A DNA stretch of 25,715 nt, taken from Candidatus Moraniibacteriota bacterium. GTDB lineage: Bacteria; Patescibacteriota; Minisyncoccia; Moranbacterales; GCA-2747515. Position 1 is the first letter of the stretch. Every line of letters begins with the position of its first letter. A program made the translations under genes and the position numbers. The stretch covers positions 1 to 25,715 of the forward strand of contig JAOZNB010000004.1 of NCBI GenBank assembly GCA_029933995.1, read 5' to 3'. The notes beneath the pieces were generated by a model. That model was not told the DNA's origin. It worked only from the letters and a program-made list of their open reading frames with translations, and made no database searches. Positions 1 through 6,409 of this stretch are shown piece after piece.

Positions 1-5
1 CGCAT
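1..5 (-). CDS. Start of a leftward gene running off the window (partial)
   Basis: On the minus strand an ATG lies at 5-3, preceded by GGAG (16-13) with 7 nt spacing. Further upstream come a hairpin (32-54) and a boxA-like stretch (64-77). The order of signals is the same as in front of the two complete genes to the right, so this is probably the next gene of the array. Only the first codon and two more bases are visible, so no product can be named. Confidence 0.4.
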
Positions 6-31
6 AATTATTCTCCATTGAACTAGTGTGT

Positions 32-77
32 GATTGTAACGAATTATTACAATCTTTTATTATATTTTTAAAAAACT
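32..77 (-). promoter_or_regulatory. Leader of array unit 3: boxA-like stretch plus hairpin
   Basis: Read on the minus strand, AGTTTTTTAAAAAT (77-64) is followed by a perfect 8-bp inverted repeat: GATTGTAA at 54-47 and TTACAATC at 39-32, with a 7-nt loop. The Shine-Dalgarno GGAG follows at 16-13. It aligns in position with the clearer boxA-like sequences at 577-589 and 1164-1175, but the C of the CTTTAA core has become T, so this copy is the weakest. Confidence 0.35.
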
Positions 78-80
78 TTT

Positions 81-156
81 CTCTTATGAAATTGCTAATT
101 TGTTTAGTAATTTCAATGAGAGAGGCAAGAAAGTTAGGTTCAACTTTCTTGCCAAT
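81..156 (-). repeat. Double-hairpin direct repeat, copy 1
   Basis: This 76-bp copy differs from the copy at 593-668 at only two positions. It contains a 12-bp perfect hairpin (124-135 with 142-153, 6-nt loop) and a second hairpin centred on GAAATT (arms about 89-99 and 105-115). It lies 27 bp beyond the stop codon of the gene ending at 184. No T-tract follows the strong hairpin on either strand, so it is not a standard intrinsic terminator. Confidence 0.85.
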
Positions 157-183
157 AGGTTTATTGTCTAATGTAGGAGTTGT

Positions 184-525
184 TTAGTATAATAAACTCT
201 CCATATCTTTCTCATTTTGTTCGCTATCTTTCCATACATCATTTATGATATTTGTGGGCACTACTTCTATTTCTTCAATCTTATTCAGAATATAAATACA
301 GCCTACAAATATACTAATAGATACTATTAAGATGAGGAACGATCCCCACATCTCTTTTCGTTCCTTATTTAAAAACCATTGCCAATCTTGAGGTTTTTCA
401 GTTTTTAGGTTGTCTATTTTGCTCGCTGCTTCAAAGCCGGAATAAATGGCACACAATATAACGAAGGGGGTAATGCATGTGCCAAACAAACAGACAATCA
501 TTATAATAACTAAAACAATTTCCAT
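184..525 (-). CDS. Small two-helix membrane protein, unknown function
   Basis: The product is 113 residues and I do not recognise a family. It has two hydrophobic segments (about residues 3-28 and 61-80), a charged Lys/Glu/Trp-rich stretch of about 30 residues between them, and an acidic C-terminal tail of about 30 residues. The chosen start is the ATG at 525, which has a strong AAGGAG at 537-532 with 6 nt spacing; an upstream in-frame GTG at 555 would overlap the leader hairpin and lacks such a site. The gene is the middle unit of a leftward array. It lies between two copies of a repeated linker (hairpins, boxA-like sequence, hairpin, Shine-Dalgarno) and is probably transcribed together with the gene at 671-1114. 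Its sequence is unrelated to that neighbour although both are small and two-helix. Confidence 0.75.
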   Translation of the reverse strand: MEIVLVIIMIVCLFGTCITPFVILCAIYSGFEAASKIDNLKTEKPQDWQWFLNKERKEMWGSFLILIVSISIFVGCIYILNKIEEIEVVPTNIINDVWKDSEQNEKDMESLLY

Positions 526-551
526 AACGTGCTCCTTGTAATAATGTATTA

Positions 552-589
552 TCACAATTAATTATTGTGACTGTTTAGTTTAAAGAACT
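552..589 (-). promoter_or_regulatory. Leader of array unit 2: boxA-like sequence plus hairpin
   Basis: On the minus strand AGTTCTTTAAACT (589-577) resembles the antitermination site boxA (E. coli rrn: TGCTCTTTAACA). It is followed by a perfect 7-bp hairpin (TCACAAT at 570-564, ATTGTGA at 558-552), and the Shine-Dalgarno of the 184-525 gene comes 15 nt later. It directly follows the double-hairpin repeat at 593-668. BoxA followed by a hairpin is the arrangement of lambda nut sites; function here is inferred from the pattern only. Confidence 0.5.
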
Positions 590-592
590 CTT

Positions 593-668
593 CTCTTATG
601 AAATTACTAATTTGTTTAGCAATTTCAATGAGAGAGGCAAGAAAGTTAGGTTCAACTTTCTTGCCAAT
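593..668 (-). repeat. Double-hairpin direct repeat, copy 2
   Basis: This is the second copy of the 76-bp element at 81-156. It begins 2 bp after the stop codon of the 671-1114 gene. The 12-bp stem (636-647 with 654-665) is unchanged between copies. The only two differences fall on opposite arms of the weaker GAAATT hairpin and face each other: copy 1 has G/T, copy 2 has A/C. On the transcribed minus strand this gives a G-U wobble in this copy and an A-C mismatch in copy 1. Confidence 0.85.
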
Positions 669-670
669 GT

Positions 671-1114
671 TTATCTTGTAGGATTGTGGGTTAGGTGCTC
701 ATCGCACCGCCAACTAGGAAACATCATGTTTCCCGTCATCTCTTTATCAATGCAGAGATTTATCCTTTCTCCTTTTGTCCATAAGATTGAAGAATAGTAG
801 AAAAATTCTTTATCATTGACTTTTAGTGCATACCTGCATCTTCCGTCCTGGTTATGTCCACCAACACACGTTACTTCGGTTACCAATGCAGTAATTCTGA
901 CTGATTGGGCACAATTTTTAGATTGCCTATGTGTACCTGCAGTACTACTAGCGTTAAAGCAATAGATAGATATGCCGATAAATATGATAGCTAGAAAAAT
1001 ACCTAGTACCGTATTTCGTCCTTTGTTATCAGTATAAGACATTAGAGAACCTATTAGAGACACTGCTACCGCAAATCCACTAAGAACAGCAATTAAACCA
1101 TAAACATCTTCCAT
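671..1114 (-). CDS. Small membrane protein with a cysteine-bearing C-terminal domain
   Basis: The product is 147 residues. Two hydrophobic helices (about 7-27 and 34-53) are joined by a short polar loop (YTDNKGRN). They are followed by a domain of about 90 residues with cysteines at 52, 68, 83, 93, 121 and 137 and alternating hydrophobic strands (VRITALVTEV, YALKVND), suggesting a small beta-rich domain. I do not recognise the family. The start ATG at 1114 has AAGGAG at 1126-1121 with 6 nt spacing, identical in layout to the 184-525 gene. It is the first gene of the leftward array: its leader carries hairpin, boxA-like and hairpin elements (1143-1214). Its stop codon is 2 bp from the double-hairpin repeat. 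The even number of cysteines would fit disulfides if the domain faces outward, but topology cannot be settled from sequence alone. Confidence 0.75.
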   Translation of the reverse strand: MEDVYGLIAVLSGFAVAVSLIGSLMSYTDNKGRNTVLGIFLAIIFIGISIYCFNASSTAGTHRQSKNCAQSVRITALVTEVTCVGGHNQDGRCRYALKVNDKEFFYYSSILWTKGERINLCIDKEMTGNMMFPSWRCDEHLTHNPTR

Positions 1115-1142
1115 AACATACTCCTTGTATAATTTATTATCA

Positions 1143-1214
1143 CAACGAATTGTTGCAATTTTAGGTTAAAGAACTTATTAAGATAATTAACTTTCTTTTG
1201 GTTTTTTATCTTAA
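1143..1214 (-). promoter_or_regulatory. Leader of array unit 1: hairpin, boxA-like sequence, hairpin
   Basis: On the minus strand the order is a 9-bp perfect inverted repeat (TTAAGATAA at 1214-1206, TTATCTTAA at 1186-1178), then AGTTCTTTAACC (1175-1164), close to rrn boxA TGCTCTTTAACA. A short CAAC/GTTG hairpin with a 5-nt loop (1155-1143) follows, then the Shine-Dalgarno of the 671-1114 gene. The order of elements matches the linkers at 32-156 and 552-668. Confidence 0.5.
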
Positions 1215-1240
1215 CAATATATAATACCATATTTTTGGCA

Positions 1241-1269
1241 ATTAGTCCATAGTTTATGACTATTGTCAA
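1241..1269 (-). promoter_or_regulatory. Possible promoter for the leftward small-gene array
   Basis: On the minus strand a perfect -35 TTGACA (1269-1264) is followed after 17 nt by ACTAAT (1246-1241), a weak -10 matching 4 of 6. The interval also holds an imperfect inverted repeat around CATAGTTTATG. An alternative is the extended -10-like sequence TGGTATTAT slightly downstream. Confidence 0.3.
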
Positions 1270-1308
1270 AATATTGATAAATAAAAACTAGTAAGTCTGG
1301 CTTATCTA

Positions 1309-1337
1309 TTGCATTATCTTGTATATAATGCTATAAT
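1309..1337 (+). promoter_or_regulatory. Sigma70-type promoter of the TrmB-like regulator gene
   Basis: The -35 TTGCAT (1309-1314), 17-bp spacer and perfect -10 TATAAT (1332-1337) predict a start near 1344, about 40 nt before the ATG at 1385. Confidence 0.7.
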
Positions 1338-1376
1338 ATTATTGTTGTCATATTTGATGACACTAAACAATAATAT
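1336..1376 (+). promoter_or_regulatory. Long inverted repeat over the promoter: candidate operator
   Basis: The outer arms ATATTATTGT (1336-1345) and ACAATAATAT (1367-1376) are perfect complements. The inner arms TGTCAT (1346-1351) and ATGACA (1357-1362) are also perfect, around a 5-nt centre, with 4 extra bases (CTAA) on the right side. It overlaps the end of the -10 and the predicted transcription start of a regulator gene, the typical place for autorepression; it could instead act as an RNA hairpin. Confidence 0.55.
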
Positions 1377-1384
1377 AGCGTTTT

Positions 1385-2119
1385 ATGCATATAAAAGAGC
1401 TGATAAATGCAGGTTTGAGTAAAAATGAGGCAAAAGTCTATTTAGCTGGTTTGGAATTGGGTGAGACTAGTGTATATCGTTTAGCTAAGAAATCAGGAGT
1501 CAAAAGAAGTACAACATACTTAGCTGTGGAATCTTTGAAGGAAAAAGGTCTAATGAGCTCATACCATAGCAAAAATGCTACTATCTGTTCTTCAGAAAAC
1601 CCCAAAAAGCTTGCAAATGTGTTAGAAGAGAGGAAAAAGGCATTGGATAAAATTATGCCAGAGCTTTTAGCTTTTAATAATTTGATTGATAAAAAGCCTA
1701 AAATTAAATATTTTGAAGGTTCGGGAGCATATAAAGAGGTTTTTGAGGATGTTTTGAAATATTCAGGAACAGAAATGCTTGGAATGTTCAATGAAAGATT
1801 TTGGGATTATGAAAAATATTTTACTGGACATTTTATGCCAAAAAGAAAAGAAAAGAAGATTTGGGCTAGAATCCTTTTTCGTGATAGTCCTGAGTTGAGA
1901 CAAATTTCACAGGAGGGAGATAAGCATTTTTTTCAAAGTAAACTTGTTCCTTCGGAAAAATTTAAAATAGAAATAGAGATGGTCGTTTATGGTAAAAATA
2001 AAATAGGGATGGTTTCTTATGATGAAGAAATGGCAATCATAATTGAGAGTCAAAAAATTTATGATACACAAAAAAGTATTTTTGAAGTAATTTGGGATTT
2101 AGGATCTACGAAAAAATAA
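1385..2119 (+). CDS. TrmB-like winged-helix transcriptional regulator
   Basis: The product is 244 residues. Residues 1-70 form the N-terminal winged helix typical of the TrmB-like family: LINAGLSKNEAKVYLAGLEL, then a recognition helix around SGVKRSTTYLAVESL. A short helical linker (about 75-105) leads to a C-terminal sensor-like domain beginning near KIKYFEGSGAYKEVF. TrmB-type proteins bind promoter DNA; many sense sugars, but no ligand can be read here. The start ATG has no Shine-Dalgarno. Upstream lie a good promoter and a long inverted repeat covering the transcription start, which suggests autoregulation. The protein has the same length and layout as the product of 24695-25438 at the other end of the window, sharing GLS-x-EAKVYLA-LELG and the FEG segment, so the two are paralogues. 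It is not in an obvious operon. Confidence 0.85.
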   Translation: MHIKELINAGLSKNEAKVYLAGLELGETSVYRLAKKSGVKRSTTYLAVESLKEKGLMSSYHSKNATICSSENPKKLANVLEERKKALDKIMPELLAFNNLIDKKPKIKYFEGSGAYKEVFEDVLKYSGTEMLGMFNERFWDYEKYFTGHFMPKRKEKKIWARILFRDSPELRQISQEGDKHFFQSKLVPSEKFKIEIEMVVYGKNKIGMVSYDEEMAIIIESQKIYDTQKSIFEVIWDLGSTKK

Positions 2120-2218
2120 TAAATTTTAATTCATAATTCTATAATCTTGAGTTTTTAGATATTCATTTTACATAACTAACTTTTGTGTAAAGTTTTATTT
2201 ATATAAAAATGTTGTGGG

Positions 2219-2247
2219 TTGCTAATAGAATATATTAACAGTATAAT
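2219..2247 (+). promoter_or_regulatory. Promoter of the wall protein and guaD pair
   Basis: The -35 TTGCTA (2219-2224), 17-bp spacer and perfect -10 TATAAT (2242-2247) predict a start near 2254, about 25 nt before the ATG at 2280. Confidence 0.65.
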
Positions 2248-2279
2248 ATCTATTCAGGGAGTGTACAATATTAGTTTAT

Positions 2280-3245
2280 ATGCACAAAAGAATTAAAAGG
2301 AAAAAAAGGCGAAAATATATTTATTTATTTTTAATAACGTTATTTGTTATTGGGTTAATTTTGTTTTTTCAAAAAGATTCTCATAAATTTTTACGTACAA
2401 CTAATATAGAACAAATTGAAATTGTAGATGATGGGAAAATTTCATTTTTGTATGATGTTGAAGCTGAAACTGTAGAGAATATATTAGATAAATATAGCGA
2501 TGATTTGTCAGAAAATGATAGAGTTTTTCCTAGTAGAGATGTAAAAGTTTTTGCAGATGATAGGATTGTTATAAATAGAGAGAAAAAATTAATTGTTAAA
2601 GTTGATGGAGAAGAAAAAGAATTTAAAACTTTTGGAGATACAATTGCTACCGTGTTGGTGAGGAATGATATTACACTTGATGAAAATGATATTATTGTAC
2701 CGCATGGCGATACTATGATTAGTGGGACACTAGAAGCTGAGATAACTCGAGTGGAATTCAAAGAAGAAATTACTACTAAAAAAATTCCATTTGAGACGGT
2801 TTTAAAAAAGGATGATGATGTAAACTTTTTGAAAAAATACACTGATCAAGAAGGTGTAAATGGAACAAAAGAATTGATTTATAAAGTGGCATATCATGAT
2901 GGAGAAGAGGTTGATAGGGAGTTGGTGGAAGAAAAAATAACAAAAGAATCTATTGATGAAATTATAGTACAAGGCACACAAGTTAAACTAGGCAAAAAAC
3001 ATACAGGTGCATGTTCATGGTATGCTTACACTGGTACACTTAGTGCGGCAAATCAGTGGTTACCAAAAGGGTCTTATGTAAAAGTAACAAATAAGGCAAA
3101 TGGTAAATCTGTAATTGTTCAGATTAATGACAGAGGACCATTTGTGGCTGGGAGAATTATTGATTTAGATAAAGTAGCATTTGCAAAAATAGCATCAATT
3201 GGCACAGGCGTTATAGATGTTAAAATGGAAGAGGTTATCAATTAA
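2280..3245 (+). CDS. Membrane-anchored DUF348/G5/RlpA-like cell-wall protein
   Basis: The product is 321 residues. A very basic N-terminus (residues 1-12) precedes one hydrophobic segment (13-30), giving a secreted or anchored protein. Two DUF348-like units follow (about 42-95 and 100-150), then a G5-like domain (about 155-232, ending in VEEKITKESIDEI). Last is a double-psi beta-barrel of RlpA type (about 240-320) with GSYVKVTNKANGKSVIVQIN, the NDRGPF motif (D284) and GRIIDL. The order matches the YabE/Rpf-like wall proteins of Gram-positives, except that the barrel is RlpA-like. In the lytic transglycosylase RlpA a conserved His sits before LP-x-G; here that position appears to be Asn258, and the preceding ASGE region seems missing. 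It may therefore bind rather than cut peptidoglycan. guaD starts 13 bp downstream, so both are probably one transcript. Confidence 0.8.
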   Translation: MHKRIKRKKRRKYIYLFLITLFVIGLILFFQKDSHKFLRTTNIEQIEIVDDGKISFLYDVEAETVENILDKYSDDLSENDRVFPSRDVKVFADDRIVINREKKLIVKVDGEEKEFKTFGDTIATVLVRNDITLDENDIIVPHGDTMISGTLEAEITRVEFKEEITTKKIPFETVLKKDDDVNFLKKYTDQEGVNGTKELIYKVAYHDGEEVDRELVEEKITKESIDEIIVQGTQVKLGKKHTGACSWYAYTGTLSAANQWLPKGSYVKVTNKANGKSVIVQINDRGPFVAGRIIDLDKVAFAKIASIGTGVIDVKMEEVIN

Positions 3246-3258
3246 ATATTTTATAAAT

Positions 3259-3747
3259 ATGAAAAAAAGTAGAGAAAATGAAAATGAAATTTTTATGCAA
3301 AAAGCGATTGATTTATCACTAGATGGAATGAATTCCGATGATGGAGGTCCATTTGGTGCTGTAATTGTGAAGGGCGGTGAAATAATTGCACAGGGGAATA
3401 ATCAGGTGACATCTGAGAATGACCCAACAATGCATGCAGAAATTGTGGCAATTCGCGAGGCATGTAAAAAATTAAATACATTTGATTTGTCAGGTTGTAC
3501 ACTTTATACAAGTTGTGAGTCATGTCCTATGTGTCTGGGAGCTATTTACTGGGCACATTTAGACAGGGTTTATTATGCAAATACAAAAGAAGATGCAGCG
3601 CAAATTGGATTTGATGATGCTTTTATTTATGAAGAATTAAGTTTAGATAAAAATAAAAGAAAATTATTAATGCAGCAAATGTCACGAAGAGAAGCTATTG
3701 AGGTTTTTCAAAAATGGGAAGAAAAAGAAGATAAAATAATATATTAA
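3259..3747 (+). CDS. guaD: Guanine deaminase (cytidine-deaminase fold)
   Basis: The product is 162 residues, close to the 156 of Bacillus subtilis GuaD, and similar along its whole length. It is predicted to hydrolyse guanine to xanthine and ammonia in the cytoplasm. The zinc site is complete: H59 and the proton-shuttling E61 in HAEIVAIREAC, and C89 and C92 in TSCESCPMCLGAIYWA. The segments GGPFGAVIVKGGEIIAQGNN and AAQIGFDDAFIYEE are typical of GuaD rather than of tRNA adenosine deaminase TadA. The start at 3259 is chosen because an in-frame ATG at 3217 would lie inside the upstream gene. There is no Shine-Dalgarno, and it follows the upstream stop by 13 bp. Being next to a wall protein does not suggest a shared pathway. 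Confidence 0.9.
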   Translation: MKKSRENENEIFMQKAIDLSLDGMNSDDGGPFGAVIVKGGEIIAQGNNQVTSENDPTMHAEIVAIREACKKLNTFDLSGCTLYTSCESCPMCLGAIYWAHLDRVYYANTKEDAAQIGFDDAFIYEELSLDKNKRKLLMQQMSRREAIEVFQKWEEKEDKIIY

Positions 3748-3814
3748 ATAGAATTTATTTAGTAAATAATGTATTTTAAGTCAGGAGTATGATAGGATAC
3801 TAGGCACAATGCGT

Positions 3815-3892
3815 ACTAACTTTTTATTTTGTGTAATATAAAAGATAGTTAGTAGTCTTTGTGGATTATTGTAACAAAGGCTCTTTAAAAAT
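3815..3892 (+). promoter_or_regulatory. Leader of the hybrid kinase: two hairpins and boxA
   Basis: ACTAACT (3815-3821) pairs with AGTTAGT (3847-3853). A second hairpin, CTTTGT (3857-3862) with ACAAAG (3874-3879), directly abuts GGCTCTTTAAAAAT (3879-3892). That last sequence closely matches boxA (rrn TGCTCTTTAACA; lambda nutL CGCTCTTAAAAA). A hairpin just before boxA is the order found in E. coli rrn leaders. No convincing -10/-35 pair was found in 3748-4012. Confidence 0.5.
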
Positions 3893-4012
3893 AATAAATA
3901 CAAAAGGATAATTATTTTGAATGTTCATAGAGAGATTAAATAAACAAAGAATTTTAACAACAATAGTTACACGTTATTTCAAAAGCAATAGTTAACTAGG
4001 GGGGAAATTGTT

Positions 4013-5989
4013 ATGTATGGTCATGTTATAGAAATAATCGGTATACTTGTATTAAGTTCAGCTGTGTGGTGGCTTTATTTCCGGTGTGTTAAAAAAAATA
4101 GCACAGGTGCTAGAAGTAAGCTTGAGGCCATGCTATCCAGTAGTTGTGTCTTCATGGGTCTCTTGGATTTAGATGGACGTTTTTTGTTATTGAATAAGGC
4201 TGCTTTGAAATTTTTAGATCAGTCGGGGTCAGATGTCATGGGTAAGTTTTTTTGGGATTGTCCATGGTGGACTAATTCAGTAAAAAAGCAAAATGAGTTA
4301 AAAGAAGCTATTAAAAGTGTGGCAGAAGGAAAAGTTGTGCATTTTGAAGTTACCCATATAAATTCTGCTGGTGAGAAAAAAATAATAGATTTTTCCATTA
4401 CTCCGTTTAAAGATGAGAAAGATAATATTATTTATCTTGTTCCTGAAGGTAAGGATATTACGGAGTTAAGAATTAACGAAGCTCGTTTGAATAAGGCTCA
4501 AGAGGTGGCTCATATTGGCAGTTGGGATTGGGATGTACATAAGGATAATTTGTGGTGGGCAAATGAAACTTATAGGATATTTCGGCTAGATCCTAAAGAA
4601 TTTGTACCTACCTACCTTAATTTTTTGGATTTAATACATCCTGATGATAGAGATGATGTTGTAAATGCTATAAAACATTCTTTTGAAAAAAAAGAGCATT
4701 ATAGCGTTATTCATCGTATTATTGTTCCTGATGGTTCGTATTGTATGGTGCAAGAACATGGGGATGTGATTTATGATGATGATGGTAATTTAGTGCGTAT
4801 GGTTGGTACTGTTCAAGATATTACTGAATTTGTCATAAATGAGAATGAAAAGCATGCTATGGAAAAGGAGCTTTATCAATCTCGTAAAATGGAGGCCATA
4901 GGAACATTGGCTGGAGGTATTGCCCATGATTTTAATAATCTGTTACAGGTAATAATGGGAAATGCAGAACTCTTGAGATATAAAGCAGATGAGGGTAGTA
5001 AAGTTCATGAACATTCTACTTATATTATAGAGGCTGGTAAAAGGGCCACGGATTTAATTAAACAAATTCTTACTTTTAGCAGACAAAGTGAAGGTGGAAT
5101 GCAACCGATGTGCATTGGTAGTCATATCAAAGAAACTATTAAGTTGCTTAGATCCTCTATTCCACATTCTGTTAATATAAAGCAAAATATTCCTAATGAT
5201 ATTCAGCTGATTATTGCGGATCCTACAAGAATTCATCAATTACTTACAAATTTGGTTACAAATGCTATGCATGCTATGCAAGAAAAGGGCGAGTTATGTA
5301 TATCAGTAACTAATGTTGATATGATAGATGAATTAGCTGATTCTTTAGGTGTAGAAGGTTCCTACGTGTGTTTGTCGGTATCTGATACTGGATGTGGTAT
5401 GAGTGAGGAAGTGCGGAATCGTATTTTTGATCCATTTTATACCACAAAAGAAGTAGGAAAGGGAACTGGCATGGGTCTTTCAGTTGTTCATGGGATTGTA
5501 AAAGATATGAATGGTGTAATTCATGTGCAAACAGCTGTTGGAAAAAGGACAACTTTTTTTGTTTATTTTCCAGTAACAAAAGAACCTTCCATAAGCGTAT
5601 CTGTAAATAAAAGTACATTGATGGGTAATGAAAGAATTCTTTTTGTTGATGATGAGCCAATGGTTGCAGATGTTGGTAAAAATCTTTTGGAGACATTAGG
5701 TTATTCTGTAGAGGTTTTTAATAACTCTTTAGAGGCACTGAAGTGTTTTATAAAAAATCCAGATAATTTTGATTTATTGTTGACTGATCAGTCAATGCCT
5801 CAATTAACTGGAGAGGAATTAATAAAAGAGGTTTTGGTTATCAAACCAGATTTACCAATCATCCTTTGCACAGGGTACAGTAGTGTTATGGATGAGAAAA
5901 AATCAAATGTTATAGGTGTTAAAAAATTTCTTATGAAACCCTTAGAACTCAATGTTTTAGCTGAAGCATTAAGAGAGTCATTGAAATAA
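4013..5989 (+). CDS. Hybrid PAS-PAS histidine kinase with receiver domain
   Basis: The product is 658 residues. One N-terminal membrane helix (about 5-24) is followed by a PAS domain (about 37-150) and a second PAS with a PAC-like end (about 160-275, closing with VGTVQDITEF). The dimerisation/phosphoacceptor helix is GTLAGGIAHDFNNLLQ with H305. In the ATPase domain the N-box is at about 404-421, G1 is DTGCGM (458-463) and G2 is GKGTGMGLS (482-490). The C-terminal receiver (about 540-658) has DDE 546-548, phospho-acceptor D592 in LLTDQSMP and K642. All catalytic residues are present. The start has AGGGGGG (3998-4004) 8 nt upstream. No DNA-binding response regulator is adjacent, so the output is unknown; phosphotransfer to a distant partner is likely. 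The HDFNNLL type is common in proteobacterial hybrid kinases, so transfer is possible. Confidence 0.9.
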   Translation: MYGHVIEIIGILVLSSAVWWLYFRCVKKNSTGARSKLEAMLSSSCVFMGLLDLDGRFLLLNKAALKFLDQSGSDVMGKFFWDCPWWTNSVKKQNELKEAIKSVAEGKVVHFEVTHINSAGEKKIIDFSITPFKDEKDNIIYLVPEGKDITELRINEARLNKAQEVAHIGSWDWDVHKDNLWWANETYRIFRLDPKEFVPTYLNFLDLIHPDDRDDVVNAIKHSFEKKEHYSVIHRIIVPDGSYCMVQEHGDVIYDDDGNLVRMVGTVQDITEFVINENEKHAMEKELYQSRKMEAIGTLAGGIAHDFNNLLQVIMGNAELLRYKADEGSKVHEHSTYIIEAGKRATDLIKQILTFSRQSEGGMQPMCIGSHIKETIKLLRSSIPHSVNIKQNIPNDIQLIIADPTRIHQLLTNLVTNAMHAMQEKGELCISVTNVDMIDELADSLGVEGSYVCLSVSDTGCGMSEEVRNRIFDPFYTTKEVGKGTGMGLSVVHGIVKDMNGVIHVQTAVGKRTTFFVYFPVTKEPSISVSVNKSTLMGNERILFVDDEPMVADVGKNLLETLGYSVEVFNNSLEALKCFIKNPDNFDLLLTDQSMPQLTGEELIKEVLVIKPDLPIILCTGYSSVMDEKKSNVIGVKKFLMKPLELNVLAEALRESLK

Positions 5990-5997
5990 GAAATTCG

Positions 5998-6029
5998 AAA
6001 AGCGACAGAAAAATTTTTCTGCCGCTTTT
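5998..6029. terminator. Bidirectional intrinsic terminator
   Basis: AAAAGCG and CAGAAAAA pair with TTTTTCTG and CGCTTTT around one A-C mismatch, with T-rich flanks on both strands. It lies between the kinase (stop 5989) and the converging gene at 6072-6407. Confidence 0.85.
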
Positions 6030-6071
6030 ATTATATTATTTTTTTTCACGTCATAATAATCACATCAATTA

Positions 6072-6407
6072 TTAGATCATTTTTATAATTAAGCCAGTAA
6101 TACAGGATATGGTGTTCATTACAATGGATAGTTTGAGTACGGTCAAGTAGCTTTCTTTTAAGGTGTAATATAATAAGAATGATTCAATTAATGTGACAAT
6201 CAGTTCAATTATTATAAATATAAAATAATTATTTGGTATAAATATAAAGATGGAATTTAACCATAAAAAATAATAAAAAAATGGATGTGTAATTAAGTTG
6301 ATACATAACCCAATTATAAATATCTTTTTGGATCGATAACCAAAAAGATATATTACAAAAAGTTCAATAAATAGTGTGAGTGATAATGCGAGAAAATAAC
6401 TAGTCAT
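6072..6407 (-). CDS. Four-helix integral membrane protein, unknown
   Basis: The product is 111 residues, almost entirely hydrophobic, with about four membrane helices (about 3-23, 28-50, 60-82 and 88-110) and few charged residues: a basic patch GYRSKK after helix 1 and KES before helix 4. I do not recognise a family. It is the last gene of a leftward three-gene operon; its ATG lies 2 bp after the stop of 6410-6661, so translation is probably coupled. No Shine-Dalgarno is seen. The shared terminator at 5998-6029 follows. It may assemble with or process the tail-anchored protein next to it, but nothing in the sequence proves this. Confidence 0.65.
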   Translation of the reverse strand: MTSYFLALSLTLFIELFVIYLFGYRSKKIFIIGLCINLITHPFFYYFLWLNSIFIFIPNNYFIFIIIELIVTLIESFLLYYTLKESYLTVLKLSIVMNTISCITGLIIKMI

Positions 6408-6409
6408 GG

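Noticed and set aside
124..153. Integron attC-like motifs: GTTAGGT and GTTCAAC in the loop of the 12-bp hairpins (also 636-665).
   Set aside because: They match GTTRRRY and RYYYAAC by letter but overlap in the loop in the wrong order, the array lacks cassette boundaries, and the only recombinase in the window is a plain Xer type 13 kb away.
81..156. Rho-independent terminator reading of the 12-bp hairpin, both copies.
   Set aside because: No T-tract follows the stem on either strand, so it was listed as a structural repeat instead.
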